This document shows positions 1 to 8,450 of a DNA stretch of 35,711 nt, one piece after another. A model generated the notes under the pieces. The model was not told the origin of the DNA. It did not search any database and saw nothing but the letters and a program-made list of their open reading frames with translations. Source of the DNA: Bacteroidota bacterium (lineage in GTDB: Bacteria; Bacteroidota; Bacteroidia; Flavobacteriales_F; PHOS-HE28); contig JAFDZE010000012.1 of the NCBI GenBank assembly GCA_018267155.1, positions 1 through 35,711 of the forward strand, given 5' to 3'. Position numbers and translations under genes: made by a program. The stretch's first letter is position 1; each line of letters opens with the position of its first letter.

Positions 1-143
1 ATGAACAAGGGCACGAAGGCCATGTAGAACCAACAGCTCGCCACCAGCAGCAGGAGCCAACGCCAGTTCTTGGGCAGCACGAAGTACAACCCCGTTACCA
101 GCGGGAAGAAGAGCAGGCAGAATTCGGCGCTGTTGAAAAGCAT
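1..143 (-). CDS. MBOAT family O-acyltransferase, N-terminal fragment (runs off the window)
   Basis: Only the first 47 codons lie in the window; the gene continues past position 1. The encoded start differs at only two of 47 positions from the N-terminus of the complete MBOAT protein at 25870-27369 (Val for Leu at residues 22 and 34). Both begin with a hydrophobic helix, then a PKNWRW loop and a second helix. The two nucleotide sequences differ mostly at synonymous sites, so these are diverged paralogues and not a recent copy. MBOAT proteins are polytopic inner-membrane enzymes that move acyl groups onto extracytoplasmic glycans. The start follows the GT4 stop at 198 by 54 bp. A near-match to the -7 promoter element (GACATTTG on the minus strand) lies at 162-169. 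Family assignment rests on the similarity to the full-length copy. Confidence 0.85.
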   Translation of the reverse strand, partial: MLFNSAEFCLLFFPLVTGLYFVLPKNWRWLLLLVASCWFYMAFVPLF

Positions 144-197
144 CCGCTGGGGCGAAGGGCGCAAATGTCGCACCCCGATGCTGCTCCGTTGTTCGGC

Positions 198-1448
198 TCA
201 GGTTCGGAGCAGGAACTCCAGCAGGCGGCCGTGCACCACCTCCGCCTCGAAGTGTGCCCGCCAGAACTCCCGGACCTGTTCGCGTGCTCGCTGTTGGTAC
301 CAGGTGCTATTGCGGAAATGGTACAGGTAGCTCTCCAGTTCGTCCACCGAAACCGCGTGGGGCAGCAATACACCGGTCCACGGGGTCACGATCTCGTTCA
401 CCCCGCCCGCATCGGCCGCCAGCAAGGGAATGCCGAAGCTGGCCGCCTCTTGCAGGGCCACGGGTGCGCCGCCTTCGGTACTGCTGGTGTGAACGAACAC
501 ATCCACCGGGTTGGCTTTGTACCACTGGATCACCTCGCTATTGGGCCGACTGCCCTTGAGTTCCACTTCGATGATCGGTGGCAGGTCCCGCACCAGTGCT
601 TCGATCCTGCTCCGTTCCTCCCCATCGCCGAAGTGGGTCCACTTTACGGGTATGGTCAACCGCGCCAGCGCTTCGACCAGCAGGCCCACGCGTTTCAGCG
701 GTATCAGGTTGGCACAGCTCGCGATGCGCAGGATGGGGGACGGTGCCCATGGGGCTGGGCCGTGGTCCACGGTGGCCAGCGGGCTCAGCATGAATTTTTC
801 CCTCGCGTGCGGGTGGCGTTCGCCCATGTACTTCTGTCCCGCCCGTGCGATGTTGAAGATGCGGTCCACTTGTTCCACATGGAAGGCCTGCAGCATCTGC
901 CAGTTCCCTTTCGCCCGGTGGTCGAACATGTCGAAGCCCATCATCCGGCTGACGAAACGCACGCGCGGGTCGCGCAACTTCCACAGGCCGAGTACCGTGG
1001 CCCAGTCGCTGGTCCAATACGAATACAGTACCACTCGCTCTGGATCGTATCGGTCCCCGAAACGGTCGAGCAGGATCCGTTCGCGGCGCATGGCCTGGCG
1101 AAGCCGGCTGTAGAGTTCGCGTCGGCGGGCCTTCCACACCGAGCGGTCCGTTACCGAGGCTTTGCTTGTCCGCACGACATGAAGCCATCGCCGCAGGTCC
1201 ATCAGCACACTGGGCAGGCTGGCCGGCCTGTACGCGTCGGCCCCCAGGATGTTCGTGACCTCCGCGTTGCCGGGGATCGGGCGTGCGGGACCGTCCGGCA
1301 TCAGCGGGAACAGGCGGATGCGCTCGAACCCGCGTGCCAGGATCGGCAGTTCGTTCTCGATGAAGGATTCGCCGTTGCCGAACGGGAATCGGATCGTGAA
1401 CAACCATAGTTCGCGGCCCGTACCAGAGGATGGATCCAGGGTCCCCAT
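198..1448 (-). CDS. GT4-family glycosyltransferase
   Basis: A 416-residue GT-B glycosyltransferase expected to act at the cytoplasmic face of the membrane, transferring a sugar from a nucleotide donor to a growing glycan. The C-terminal half has the GT4 donor-site signature: a glycine-rich block EGGAPVALQEA (about 325-335) followed by FGIPLLAADAGGVNEI (338-353). The N-terminal acceptor domain contains the FGNGESFIENE segment (23-33) seen in relatives of exopolysaccharide transferases. The open frame extends far upstream to 2054, but that part is antisense-like read-through over the next GT2 gene. The ATG at 1448 sits 2 bp after that gene's stop and is the natural start. It is last of the three-gene group that begins at 3453. 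Donor and linkage cannot be read from sequence. Confidence 0.9.
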   Translation of the reverse strand: MGTLDPSSGTGRELWLFTIRFPFGNGESFIENELPILARGFERIRLFPLMPDGPARPIPGNAEVTNILGADAYRPASLPSVLMDLRRWLHVVRTSKASVTDRSVWKARRRELYSRLRQAMRRERILLDRFGDRYDPERVVLYSYWTSDWATVLGLWKLRDPRVRFVSRMMGFDMFDHRAKGNWQMLQAFHVEQVDRIFNIARAGQKYMGERHPHAREKFMLSPLATVDHGPAPWAPSPILRIASCANLIPLKRVGLLVEALARLTIPVKWTHFGDGEERSRIEALVRDLPPIIEVELKGSRPNSEVIQWYKANPVDVFVHTSSTEGGAPVALQEAASFGIPLLAADAGGVNEIVTPWTGVLLPHAVSVDELESYLYHFRNSTWYQQRAREQVREFWRAHFEAEVVHGRLLEFLLRT

Positions 1449-1450
1449 GA

Positions 1451-2458
1451 TCAACCGTTGGTCACCCGCCCGAGCAGTGCGTTCACGCGGTATTTGGCCA
1501 GATACGCCAGTCGGTCGCCGGGCCAGGAACCGCTCAGGCGCATGTGCTCCAACGCGGCGGCGGAACCATACCTGGCCAGGTAGAAGAAGAGTCGTTCCCA
1601 CGAGCGCGTGACCCGCTCGGCGAAGGCCTTTCGTGGGAATAGCCCGCGCTCGGAGTTGATGGCGAGCAACCGGCCGTGCCAGGCACGCAGCCGACGCACA
1701 CTGGAGCGCGTGGGTGGATCCTTGAAGATGTACAAGCCCATCAGGTGCGCGGCGACCTCCGCCTCGTTGAATGGTATTTTGTAGGAACCGAGTGCCGCGC
1801 GCACGAGGAGGTCGTAGTCGGCTACGCGGTCCCGGCCATGCCCGATGTTGTGCTCGCCCCTGCGGTACAGCGCCACCGTGTCCGGTATGTTGGCGAAGCG
1901 GGTGACGCGGGCCATGCGTAACCAGAAGAGCCAGTCCTCGCCGAAGCGCGGCCACGTGGGGTCGTAGCGCAGACCGTGCTCTTCCAGCACACTGCGACGC
2001 AGGATGCTGGCACCCTGCGATACCGGCACACCGAACAGCAGTTGGGCCGCGCAATCATCGGGGTCCAACGGGAAGGCCCAGGTCTTGTTCGTGGCGCCGA
2101 ACAACTCCAGCTGCCCGCCGCTCGCACCGATGTCGGGATGCGTGTCCATGAAGGTCACCTGCCGGGCCACCCGGTCAGCCACAGCGATGTCGTCCGCATC
2201 CAGCCGCACGATGTACTCGCCGATGCACGCGTCGATGCCCGCATTGGCCGCCGCTGCGGGACCGCGATTCCCGGGCAGGGCGATGATGCGCAGGCGCGGG
2301 TCATGGATCGTGTGCAATACCTGAAGACTCGTATCGGTGCTCCCATCATCCACGCACACCACCTCGATGTCACGGAAGGTCCCGCTCAATACGCTCTCCA
2401 CGGCCTCCTTCACGAAGGGCGCCTTGTTGTACACGGGGATCAGCACGCTGGCCTTCAT
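1451..2458 (-). CDS. GT2-family glycosyltransferase
   Basis: A 335-residue GT-A glycosyltransferase. It opens with the GT2 beta strand SVLIPVYN (4-11), then VCVDDGSTD (34-42) for nucleotide binding and RLDADD (85-90), the metal-binding DXD site. An ED pair at 174-175 (GEDWLFWLRMA) is the likely catalytic base region, and SQGASILRRS at 147-156 is the usual acceptor loop. No transmembrane segment is obvious, so it should be a cytoplasmic or peripheral enzyme. The ATG at 2458 overlaps the stop of the upstream GT2 gene by four bases (ATGA), which suggests coupled translation. A longer frame to 3151 exists but overlaps the upstream gene almost entirely, so it was not used. Sugar specificity is unknown. 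Confidence 0.92.
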   Translation of the reverse strand: MKASVLIPVYNKAPFVKEAVESVLSGTFRDIEVVCVDDGSTDTSLQVLHTIHDPRLRIIALPGNRGPAAAANAGIDACIGEYIVRLDADDIAVADRVARQVTFMDTHPDIGASGGQLELFGATNKTWAFPLDPDDCAAQLLFGVPVSQGASILRRSVLEEHGLRYDPTWPRFGEDWLFWLRMARVTRFANIPDTVALYRRGEHNIGHGRDRVADYDLLVRAALGSYKIPFNEAEVAAHLMGLYIFKDPPTRSSVRRLRAWHGRLLAINSERGLFPRKAFAERVTRSWERLFFYLARYGSAAALEHMRLSGSWPGDRLAYLAKYRVNALLGRVTNG

Positions 2459-3453
2459 CGCAACAAGTGCTTGAGCTTGCGGCGGGCCCGGAAGAGGCTC
2501 CACGGGCGGGACAGGCCGGGCAGGATGGCCTGCCAACGTTGTTGCTGTTCCGGGGTGAGGGTATCCATGCCGATGCGCAGGTCTTTGAAGGTGCGCATCA
2601 TGTCGAACTGGTTCTCGCGGTGGATCTCCGCGTTCCACTTGAAGAGGAAATGCAGGGTCATGCGCCGCACGCGGTCGCGCTGTTCCTGACTCACGGGAAT
2701 GCCACGAAGCCCGGCCCGCATCGTGTGTCCTGTGCGCAGCACCTGGACCAGGTCGTTGTTGCCCGTGCGCTCGCACAGCCCGGCCAGCAATGTGGCGATC
2801 TCGTCCAGGAAACCGAGGATCGCGGTGCTGGTCTTGCTGGTCTCGTGAAGCCGGAAGCTGGCGAGTTCCACCGGCTCGAAGCACAGGTGCGCCGTGCCAT
2901 GGCGGAAGAGCAGCTGCCACCACAGCTCCAGGTCCATCACGTAGCGGAGCGCCGGGTCCACGCCACCGATCGCGCGTACCACGTCCATGCGCCAGAATGT
3001 CGCGGGCTGATTGATCACCGGATCGATGTACAGCCTGTCCGCGTCCCGCGTGTCGTTGAGTGCATTGCTCGACCGGGTTCCGCCCGGAACGAGGTGTCGC
3101 AGCGTACCGCCGTAGACGAGCAGTTCCGGATCCGCTTCGAACGCATCGCATGCTCGCTTCAACGCACCGGGCAGGAGCGCATCATCGCTGTTCAACCAAT
3201 TGAAGATGCCACCGGTGGCATGCGACAGTCCCTTGTTGATCGCATCGCTCTGCCCCTTGTCCTTTTCCGAACACCACCAGGCCAGTCGCGCACCGTTCCG
3301 CTCGATGATCCCCTTCGATCCGTCGGTGCTGCCGCCATCCACAACGATGTGCTCCACCGCTTCGCCCTGGTCGTGTACCGAATTGATGCACTCTTCCAGA
3401 TACGCGGCCTGCTGGTAGCTGGGGGTGATCAGAGAGACGCGGGAGCGGGCCAT
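2455..3453 (-). CDS. GT2-family glycosyltransferase
   Basis: A 332-residue GT2 enzyme of the subgroup that carries VVDGGSTDGS (37-46) and the block EKDKGQSDAINKG (63-75), followed by the DXD-like NSDD at 88-91. The acceptor-side block INQPATFWR (147-155) and the acidic MDLELW (173-178) are also typical. This subgroup is common in bacterial capsule and exopolysaccharide loci. The start at 3453 fits the N-terminal beta strand RVSLITPSYQQ. A strong -7 promoter octamer lies 15 bp upstream at 3469-3476, so this gene probably begins a small unit with the two genes after it. Its donor sugar is not known. Confidence 0.92.
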   Translation of the reverse strand: MARSRVSLITPSYQQAAYLEECINSVHDQGEAVEHIVVDGGSTDGSKGIIERNGARLAWWCSEKDKGQSDAINKGLSHATGGIFNWLNSDDALLPGALKRACDAFEADPELLVYGGTLRHLVPGGTRSSNALNDTRDADRLYIDPVINQPATFWRMDVVRAIGGVDPALRYVMDLELWWQLLFRHGTAHLCFEPVELASFRLHETSKTSTAILGFLDEIATLLAGLCERTGNNDLVQVLRTGHTMRAGLRGIPVSQEQRDRVRRMTLHFLFKWNAEIHRENQFDMMRTFKDLRIGMDTLTPEQQQRWQAILPGLSRPWSLFRARRKLKHLLR

Positions 3454-3468
3454 GGCGTGAAGGGGTCG

Positions 3469-3476
3469 CGAAAATA
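3469..3476 (-). promoter_or_regulatory. Bacteroidetes-type -7 promoter element
   Basis: On the minus strand this reads TATTTTCG, matching TAnnTTYG. It lies in the 54-bp gap between the gene ending at 3508 and the start at 3453, leaving about 15 bp to the start codon. No clear -33 TTG is visible at the usual distance. Confidence 0.5.
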
Positions 3477-3507
3477 GACCGTCCCCCGGGTCGGAATGCC
3501 CGTCGGA

Positions 3508-4686
3508 TCAGTGCTGGAGCGAGCGATAGACCTCCAGTACTTCAGTCGCGTAGCGTTCCACGTTGAAGCGTTCTGCTGCATCGCGCATGGCCGCTTCGCC
3601 GAGTGTTCGGGCACGCGACCGGTCGTTGACCAGCGCCAGCATGCGTTCGGCCAGCGCTTCCGCACCGCCGGGATAGAACAGCCCGGTGACTCCTTCCGTG
3701 ATCAGCTCGAGTGTGCCGCCGCTGGCATGACCGATCACCGGAAGACCACTGCTCATGCCCTCCACCGTTACACGACCCATGGCTTCGTTCCGGCTGCACA
3801 TCAAAAGGGCATGGCTGCTCAGCAGGAGCGGCTCCAGATCCTTCACAAAACCGGTGAGCACCACACCATCGCCCACACCGAGTTGTTGGATGAGCGCGTG
3901 CAGGCGATCCGCCTTGCCGTCGCCGGCGAGCACGAGGCGTACGTGCTGCACATGTTGGCGAAGCAGCGCGAAGGCGCGGATCGCCTCTTCCTGTCCTTTG
4001 GAGGCGTGGATCAGCCCCGCGAGCACGAAGGTGAACGGGCCAGTGGCGGTCCATCGGCCCATGGCTTTCGAGGCAAGCCGTTGCTGATCGGCGCTGCGGA
4101 GCACACCGTTGTAGATGAGGTCCGCATGAACGCCACTTCCCGCATATCGCCGGATGTCCTCCTGCACGGCCTTGGAGATCGCGATGAGCCGTGCGGCCTT
4201 GCGAAGTGCCTGGCCATACCGACGCCTGCCCGCATCGATCGTGAGCATGTACTGGTGCTCCGGTAGTTCGCGGATGTGCCACACCAAGGGTGTCGTGCAT
4301 TGCTCCAACAACAGTGCAGTGATCCCCACGGCCGCGCTGTTCACATGGATCAACCCGATCCGTTGCTCCTCGATCGTTCGAAGAACCGCCGGTAGCAAAG
4401 AGCGGTTGCGCATGGCCCGCTTCCGCGCCGCACGCTCGTATCCCAGGTGCTGCATGATCCGGTGATGGATGCGTCCCATGTACCGGCGATCGCTCATCCA
4501 GGGCTCCCATGGGATCACCTGGAACGGGATCTTTTCTGCCTGTAGCCGCTCGGTGATCGGACCTTCACGCGGCAGCAGCACGAAGGGTTCCACCTCTCCA
4601 CGCGAACGCAGTTCGAGCATCAGGTCCAACAGGCTGCGGTTGGCGCCGTACAGCTCCGCGTAGTGGGTGAGGTAGGCGATCCGCAT
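3508..4686 (-). CDS. GT4-family glycosyltransferase
   Basis: A 392-residue GT-B enzyme. The N-terminus MRIAYLTHYAELYGANRSL is a typical GT4 opening with a small-residue loop at 12-16. The linker region has IYNGV (191-195), then the C-terminal domain starts with FVLAGLIHASKGQEEAI (220-236). The catalytic E-x7-E pair is Glu301 and Glu309 in RNEAMGRVTVEGM, followed by GLPVIGHASGGTLELI. It would transfer a sugar with retention of configuration, as is usual for GT4. It follows the next GT4 gene by 9 bp and so belongs to the unit starting at 8293. No membrane segment is visible. Confidence 0.92.
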   Translation of the reverse strand: MRIAYLTHYAELYGANRSLLDLMLELRSRGEVEPFVLLPREGPITERLQAEKIPFQVIPWEPWMSDRRYMGRIHHRIMQHLGYERAARKRAMRNRSLLPAVLRTIEEQRIGLIHVNSAAVGITALLLEQCTTPLVWHIRELPEHQYMLTIDAGRRRYGQALRKAARLIAISKAVQEDIRRYAGSGVHADLIYNGVLRSADQQRLASKAMGRWTATGPFTFVLAGLIHASKGQEEAIRAFALLRQHVQHVRLVLAGDGKADRLHALIQQLGVGDGVVLTGFVKDLEPLLLSSHALLMCSRNEAMGRVTVEGMSSGLPVIGHASGGTLELITEGVTGLFYPGGAEALAERMLALVNDRSRARTLGEAAMRDAAERFNVERYATEVLEVYRSLQH

Positions 4687-4695
4687 GGCGGCAGC

Positions 4696-5796
4696 TCAGT
4701 GCCTGGCGGCGTTCTCCAAGATGGCGTGCAGGCGTCGCAGGCTGTCGCCGAGCTGGTGTTCGCGTACGACCCGCTCACGCCCTGCCGCGCCCAAGCGCCC
4801 GGCCAGTAGCGGTTCGCTCCCCAAACGCAGCATGTGTTCGGCCATGTCGCGCGTGTCACCTTCCGTACACAGGAGACCATGCACTTCGTGTTCCACCACG
4901 TCGGGTATACCGGCATGACGTGTGCTCACCACGGGCAAGCCGCTTGCCATGGCCTCCAGGATGCTCAGGGGCGTCCCCTCGTGGTCGTTGTCGCGCGTGA
5001 TCACGCTGTGTTGCACGAATGCCCGTGCGGTGCGCATGCGTTCGGCCACCTGGTCCTGGGTGATCACCCCGGGGAATTCCACCGCATCGGCCACCCCCAG
5101 CGCACCGGCCAGCGATCGCGTACTCTCCCACAAGGGACCATCCCCGGCCATCACCAGGCGCAGTTCCGGGTCGCGTGCTTGCGCCTGCGCGAAGGCGGTG
5201 AGGGTGAGGTGCGGTGCTTTCTTGTCCACGAACCGGCCCACGGCCAGGAAGGTCTTCGACGATCGCGCCACATCGGCCGGCGTGAAACGGTCCACTTCAA
5301 TACCGTAACAGTTGTAGTGCAGTTTTTCACGGGGGCAGCCCAGCCCTGATAACTGGCGCTCCATCTCGCGGCTCACCACCACCACGGCACTCGCTGCCCG
5401 GCACAGTTGCGCATAATCCGCGTTGTCCTTCAGGATCCGTGTGTGGAAGGCATCGATGCCGTGAAAGTGCGTCACCAGCGGGATCCCCGCACGTTCGCAC
5501 ACATCCACCATGGCCGTTCCCGTGGGCCCGTATTCGGCCAGTACCACGTCGATCCGGTGCTTCTTCAATCGCCGTGCGATGGTTGCGCGCAGCATATCCT
5601 GTGGATCGGCCCGGCGTACGCGCGCCACCACGCGCTTCACAAGTGTTGGTGCCAGCAGCGGTTCCCCGTCGATGTCGCGCTTGGGCAGATGACCGTCCAT
5701 GAGTACGAGCGCCACACCGGGCAGATGCGCGATGTGGTTCGCGATGAAGGTCTCGCTCCACGCGTTGCGGTTGGGGCTGATCAAGGCGATGCGCAT
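4696..5796 (-). CDS. GT4-family glycosyltransferase
   Basis: A 366-residue GT-B glycosyltransferase. It begins MRIALISPNRNAWSETFI, has the THFHGIDAF block (109-117) frequent in this subgroup, YNCYGIEVDRF (161-171) in the hinge, and the E-x7-E signature with Glu273 and Glu281 in HEGTPLSILEAMASGLPVV. The ATG at 5796 was chosen because the conserved beta strand starts there. A GTG at 5805 overlaps the stop of the preceding methyltransferase gene and would add three residues, so translational coupling from that codon is possible. The HEGTP form of the motif is known from amylovoran/colanic-acid-type transferases; the substrate here is not known. Confidence 0.92.
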   Translation of the reverse strand: MRIALISPNRNAWSETFIANHIAHLPGVALVLMDGHLPKRDIDGEPLLAPTLVKRVVARVRRADPQDMLRATIARRLKKHRIDVVLAEYGPTGTAMVDVCERAGIPLVTHFHGIDAFHTRILKDNADYAQLCRAASAVVVVSREMERQLSGLGCPREKLHYNCYGIEVDRFTPADVARSSKTFLAVGRFVDKKAPHLTLTAFAQAQARDPELRLVMAGDGPLWESTRSLAGALGVADAVEFPGVITQDQVAERMRTARAFVQHSVITRDNDHEGTPLSILEAMASGLPVVSTRHAGIPDVVEHEVHGLLCTEGDTRDMAEHMLRLGSEPLLAGRLGAAGRERVVREHQLGDSLRRLHAILENAARH

Positions 5797-5801
5797 GGGC
5801 C

Positions 5802-6503
5802 TCACTTGATGGCGATGGCCCAGAGCCCCGTGATCATGGGCGAAGAGCGCGGGTCCGGTACCACATCATGCCGGAGCAGGTACTTGATCACCGGCAGGGT
5901 GATCCGTTTCATCACCTTGCGTTTCCAGGCGGGCATGGGCCTGCGCACCGCCCACAGGCCAAGCATCTGGGCCAGGCTGGCATCCCAGCCGCCGAGTGCT
6001 TTCACCGTGACCTCCTTGAAGCCCGCGTCGTTGAGCAACCGTTGGAGTGCGAAGGGCGTATATCGATACTCGTCGTATGGGATATCATGCAACGGCCACA
6101 GGAAGGGCACGGTCATGAAGAAGCTGCCGCCGGGCCGCAATACGCGGTTCGCCTCGCGGAGCACGGCCCCGGGATCCGGGCAATGCTCCAACACCTCGGT
6201 GGCCATCGCACTGTCGAAACTGTGATCCGGCAGGGGGATACGCCTGCCGTCCCATTCCACATCGGGCCGCACCGCCCGGTAGGTGCCCACCAGATTGTCC
6301 GCCAGGTCCATGCCCACATAACGCTTCACGCGTGAAGGTGCGTTGGTGATCAGTGGTCGGTAGGGCTGAAGCCCGCAACCGATGTCCAGGAATTCACCTT
6401 CGAACCGGCCGAGTTGTGCGCGGAGCGCCTGCCGGATCGAGGTGCGCGTCCAATAGCGGTCCTGGGTGTCCGGCGTGAGCGGAAGATCCAGGTACTGGTC
6501 CAT
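5802..6503 (-). CDS. Class I SAM-dependent methyltransferase
   Basis: A 233-residue Rossmann-fold methyltransferase of the Methyltransf_11 type. Motif I is LDIGCGLQPY (39-48), followed by YVGMDLADN (62-70), which holds the acidic residue for the SAM ribose, and ATEVLEH with LREANRVLRPGGSFFMTVP, the post-I and strand-4/5 region. It lacks any membrane segment. Its place among glycosyltransferases suggests that it methylates a sugar or a lipid-linked glycan intermediate, but the acceptor is inferred only. The ATG at 6503 gives a standard length; the frame remains open upstream to 6734 and overlaps the next gene. A near-match promoter octamer (GACCTTTG) sits at 6510-6517. Confidence 0.9.
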   Translation of the reverse strand: MDQYLDLPLTPDTQDRYWTRTSIRQALRAQLGRFEGEFLDIGCGLQPYRPLITNAPSRVKRYVGMDLADNLVGTYRAVRPDVEWDGRRIPLPDHSFDSAMATEVLEHCPDPGAVLREANRVLRPGGSFFMTVPFLWPLHDIPYDEYRYTPFALQRLLNDAGFKEVTVKALGGWDASLAQMLGLWAVRRPMPAWKRKVMKRITLPVIKYLLRHDVVPDPRSSPMITGLWAIAIK

Positions 6504-6550
6504 GGGCGACAAAGGTCGGGGTGATGTTGGCGTGGATGTCCGGGGGCGGT

Positions 6551-7516
6551 TCAACTTCGGAATCGATGGATCCAACGGGCCAGCCCCGGACTGTTCAACT
6601 GGATCCACCAACGCATCATGGTGCGCTTGCTCGTGGTTCGCCGCAGTGCGGGTGTCCGCCGGATACGGTCGAGGTAGGGCAGGCCCTGCCGGGGTGTCCC
6701 GCGGTCGATGGTGTGCTGGATCGCGGTCGCACACAACTCCGTTCTGCGGGCATCGGTGAGGTCCGCACAGTGGCGATCGCTGATCAGATCCACCTGGTCG
6801 AGCAGATGGAGATTCACATCGATCTTCTCCAAGAAGGGCTTCATACTGATGGATCCGCCCTCATGCACGCGCCGGACGCACGTGATGCCGTCCACATGGC
6901 CCAACGGTCCCCGTGTGGCCATCGCCGTGAGCAACAGCCAGTCGAAGGCCGTGAGGCGTTGCACCTCATCGGAAAAGGTGTTGAGCACCGTTCGGCGGAA
7001 CATGATGCTTGCCGTGGGTATGAAGTTCCGCGTTACGATGTCGCGCAACCCAACGACCTCACCCGGCACCTGACCGTCCAACCAGGACCGCAGGTAGTCC
7101 TGCCGGGTGCCGTCCGGATACGCGTTGTACCCGTTGGTGAAGCAGAGCGGTTGTTCCGGATGGGCCCGGAGGTGATCCACCTGGCGCTGCAGCTTGCCCG
7201 GGTCGATCCACTGGTCGTCGCCCTCGCACAGGGCGATGAATTCGCCACGTGCCGCCGCGCGCATGATCCGGGTGACCCGACCGCGCTCCTGGCTGTATTG
7301 ATTCTCCGTTTGAAGTATGGGCCGGATGATGTCGGGATGCTGCGCCGCCACCTCGCGGATGATGTCCGCCGTACGGTCCTTGGACGCATCGTCATGCACC
7401 ACCACCTCGAACGGGAACGAGGTGCGCTGGGCCAGGAAGCCCTCGAGCGCTTCACGGATGAACGCCTCGTGGTTGTATGTGGTGCACAAGATGCTCACCA
7501 CGGGCGCGGCTGCCAT
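6551..7516 (-). CDS. GT2-family glycosyltransferase
   Basis: A 321-residue GT-A enzyme. It starts with VVSILCTTYNHEAFI (6-20), then VVHDDASKDRT (39-49) and the metal site CEGDDQW (97-103). The TYNHEAFI and EGDDQW combination is characteristic of a GT2 subgroup abundant in Bacteroidota and cyanobacterial glycan clusters. The segment around RNFIPTASIMFRR is the acceptor loop, and LTAFDWLL holds the later acidic residue. It follows the methyltransferase gene (stop at 7520) by three bases, which supports one transcript. Substrates are unknown. Confidence 0.92.
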   Translation of the reverse strand: MAAAPVVSILCTTYNHEAFIREALEGFLAQRTSFPFEVVVHDDASKDRTADIIREVAAQHPDIIRPILQTENQYSQERGRVTRIMRAAARGEFIALCEGDDQWIDPGKLQRQVDHLRAHPEQPLCFTNGYNAYPDGTRQDYLRSWLDGQVPGEVVGLRDIVTRNFIPTASIMFRRTVLNTFSDEVQRLTAFDWLLLTAMATRGPLGHVDGITCVRRVHEGGSISMKPFLEKIDVNLHLLDQVDLISDRHCADLTDARRTELCATAIQHTIDRGTPRQGLPYLDRIRRTPALRRTTSKRTMMRWWIQLNSPGLARWIHRFRS

Positions 7517-7519
7517 GGC

Positions 7520-8293
7520 TCAGTGCTGTCGGCTGCGCAGGATGAAGAGCGGGCGGTTGCGGAATTCGCCCAGATGGTCCTCCCGCGCGATGTTCGTGGG
7601 CGAGAGATCCTCGTACACCGTGATCCCTTCGTTCGCCCGTGCGATGCCGATGCCGACCTCATCCCAGTGGCCGGCGATGCCCGCCCGCACCATGTCGATC
7701 ATCTCGCCCTTGGTACCGTTGGGAAAGAGCGGGTGGTTGTAGTCCGTCATCCAACTGAAGCCGATCTGGAACACCATGTACGTGGTCTTGTCGGCGAACC
7801 AGTTCAGGTTCTTGATGATGTAGCGCTTGGCCTCCTCGATGTCGATGCCCTTGTCGCCGAAATCGAACCCCACGTGATGCAGAACGTTCAGTACGATGCT
7901 CACATCAAAACGGCCTTCTTCCAACTGCGCGTCGAAGGTCATGTAGGCGTTCTTCACGGAAAGCCGCTTGTTGAATGCCCGTGCCGCCACCCGCATGAAC
8001 TCGCAATGCTCCGGGTTGCCCTCGTAGCAGACCGCCTCACGTGCCCCGTGGGTCAGTGCCTCGAACGAGAAGTAGCCGGTGTTGCCGCCCACGTCCAGCA
8101 CCTTGGTGCCCCGCAGATCGATCTTTTTCGCGATGTAGTCCATCCGCTCCTTCTCGTAGCGGTTCCACTTCTTGTCCAGCGCATCGGGGTCCACCACCGC
8201 AGCCAGGAAATCCGGCATGATCTGGTATTGGGAGTGGCGCGATGCGTTCCGGTACAAGGCCCGGAGCTGCTCGGCATCGGTGGAGGCGATCAT
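7520..8293 (-). CDS. Class I SAM-dependent methyltransferase
   Basis: A 257-residue protein with a clear SAM-binding motif I, VLDVGGNTGYFSFEA (65-79), an acidic strand-2 end (CYEGNPEHCEF), and SIVLNVLHHVGFDFG as motif II/post-II. The helical N-terminus (residues 1-60) probably forms a cap that helps bind the acceptor. It resembles methyltransferases that act on sugars or small molecules, but no acceptor can be named. The ATG at 8293 was chosen because it yields a compact protein; the frame upstream runs into the divergent gene's leader. A -7 promoter octamer at 8341-8348 makes it the first gene of the minus-strand unit that continues to 3508. Confidence 0.88.
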   Translation of the reverse strand: MIASTDAEQLRALYRNASRHSQYQIMPDFLAAVVDPDALDKKWNRYEKERMDYIAKKIDLRGTKVLDVGGNTGYFSFEALTHGAREAVCYEGNPEHCEFMRVAARAFNKRLSVKNAYMTFDAQLEEGRFDVSIVLNVLHHVGFDFGDKGIDIEEAKRYIIKNLNWFADKTTYMVFQIGFSWMTDYNHPLFPNGTKGEMIDMVRAGIAGHWDEVGIGIARANEGITVYEDLSPTNIAREDHLGEFRNRPLFILRSRQH

Positions 8294-8340
8294 GGCATCA
8301 TGGTGCGGATACGGCCTTGGTGGCCCCGCTGAACGGAGGG

Positions 8341-8348
8341 CGAAAATA
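8341..8348 (-). promoter_or_regulatory. Bacteroidetes-type -7 promoter element
   Basis: The minus-strand reading TATTTTCG matches TAnnTTYG and leaves 47 bp to the methyltransferase start at 8293. It lies in the 157-bp divergent gap shared with the kinase-like gene at 8451. Confidence 0.5.
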
Positions 8349-8413
8349 GCGCAGGTGACCGGCCACCCATCGCATGCCTTCACATCGCCCGGCACCTTGC
8401 GGGAACGACAGCG

Positions 8414-8443
8414 TTGCACCTTGGCCCCGACCCCGTTCCTTCG
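8414..8443 (+). promoter_or_regulatory. Possible promoter of the kinase-like gene
   Basis: A TTG at 8414-8416 is followed after 19 bp by TTCCTTCG at 8436-8443, one base from TAnnTTYG, seven bases before the ATG. The spacing fits the -33/-7 arrangement, but the -7 mismatch makes this weak. Confidence 0.25.
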
Positions 8444-8450
8444 CGGCGCC

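Noticed and set aside
165-1409. Long plus-strand open frame of 414 codons
   Set aside because: It is antisense to the GT4 gene at 198-1448, has no family-like motif, and its composition (many His, Gln, Arg) is typical of shadow frames in GC-rich DNA.
1451-3151. Long N-terminal extension of the GT2 gene
   Set aside because: The extension overlaps almost the whole upstream GT2 gene and reads as low-complexity Arg/Gly/Ala; the ATG at 2458 with the ATGA overlap is much better.
6521-8332. Plus-strand open frame of 603 codons
   Set aside because: It lies opposite a GT2 and a methyltransferase gene whose motifs are clear; no recognisable domain on this strand.
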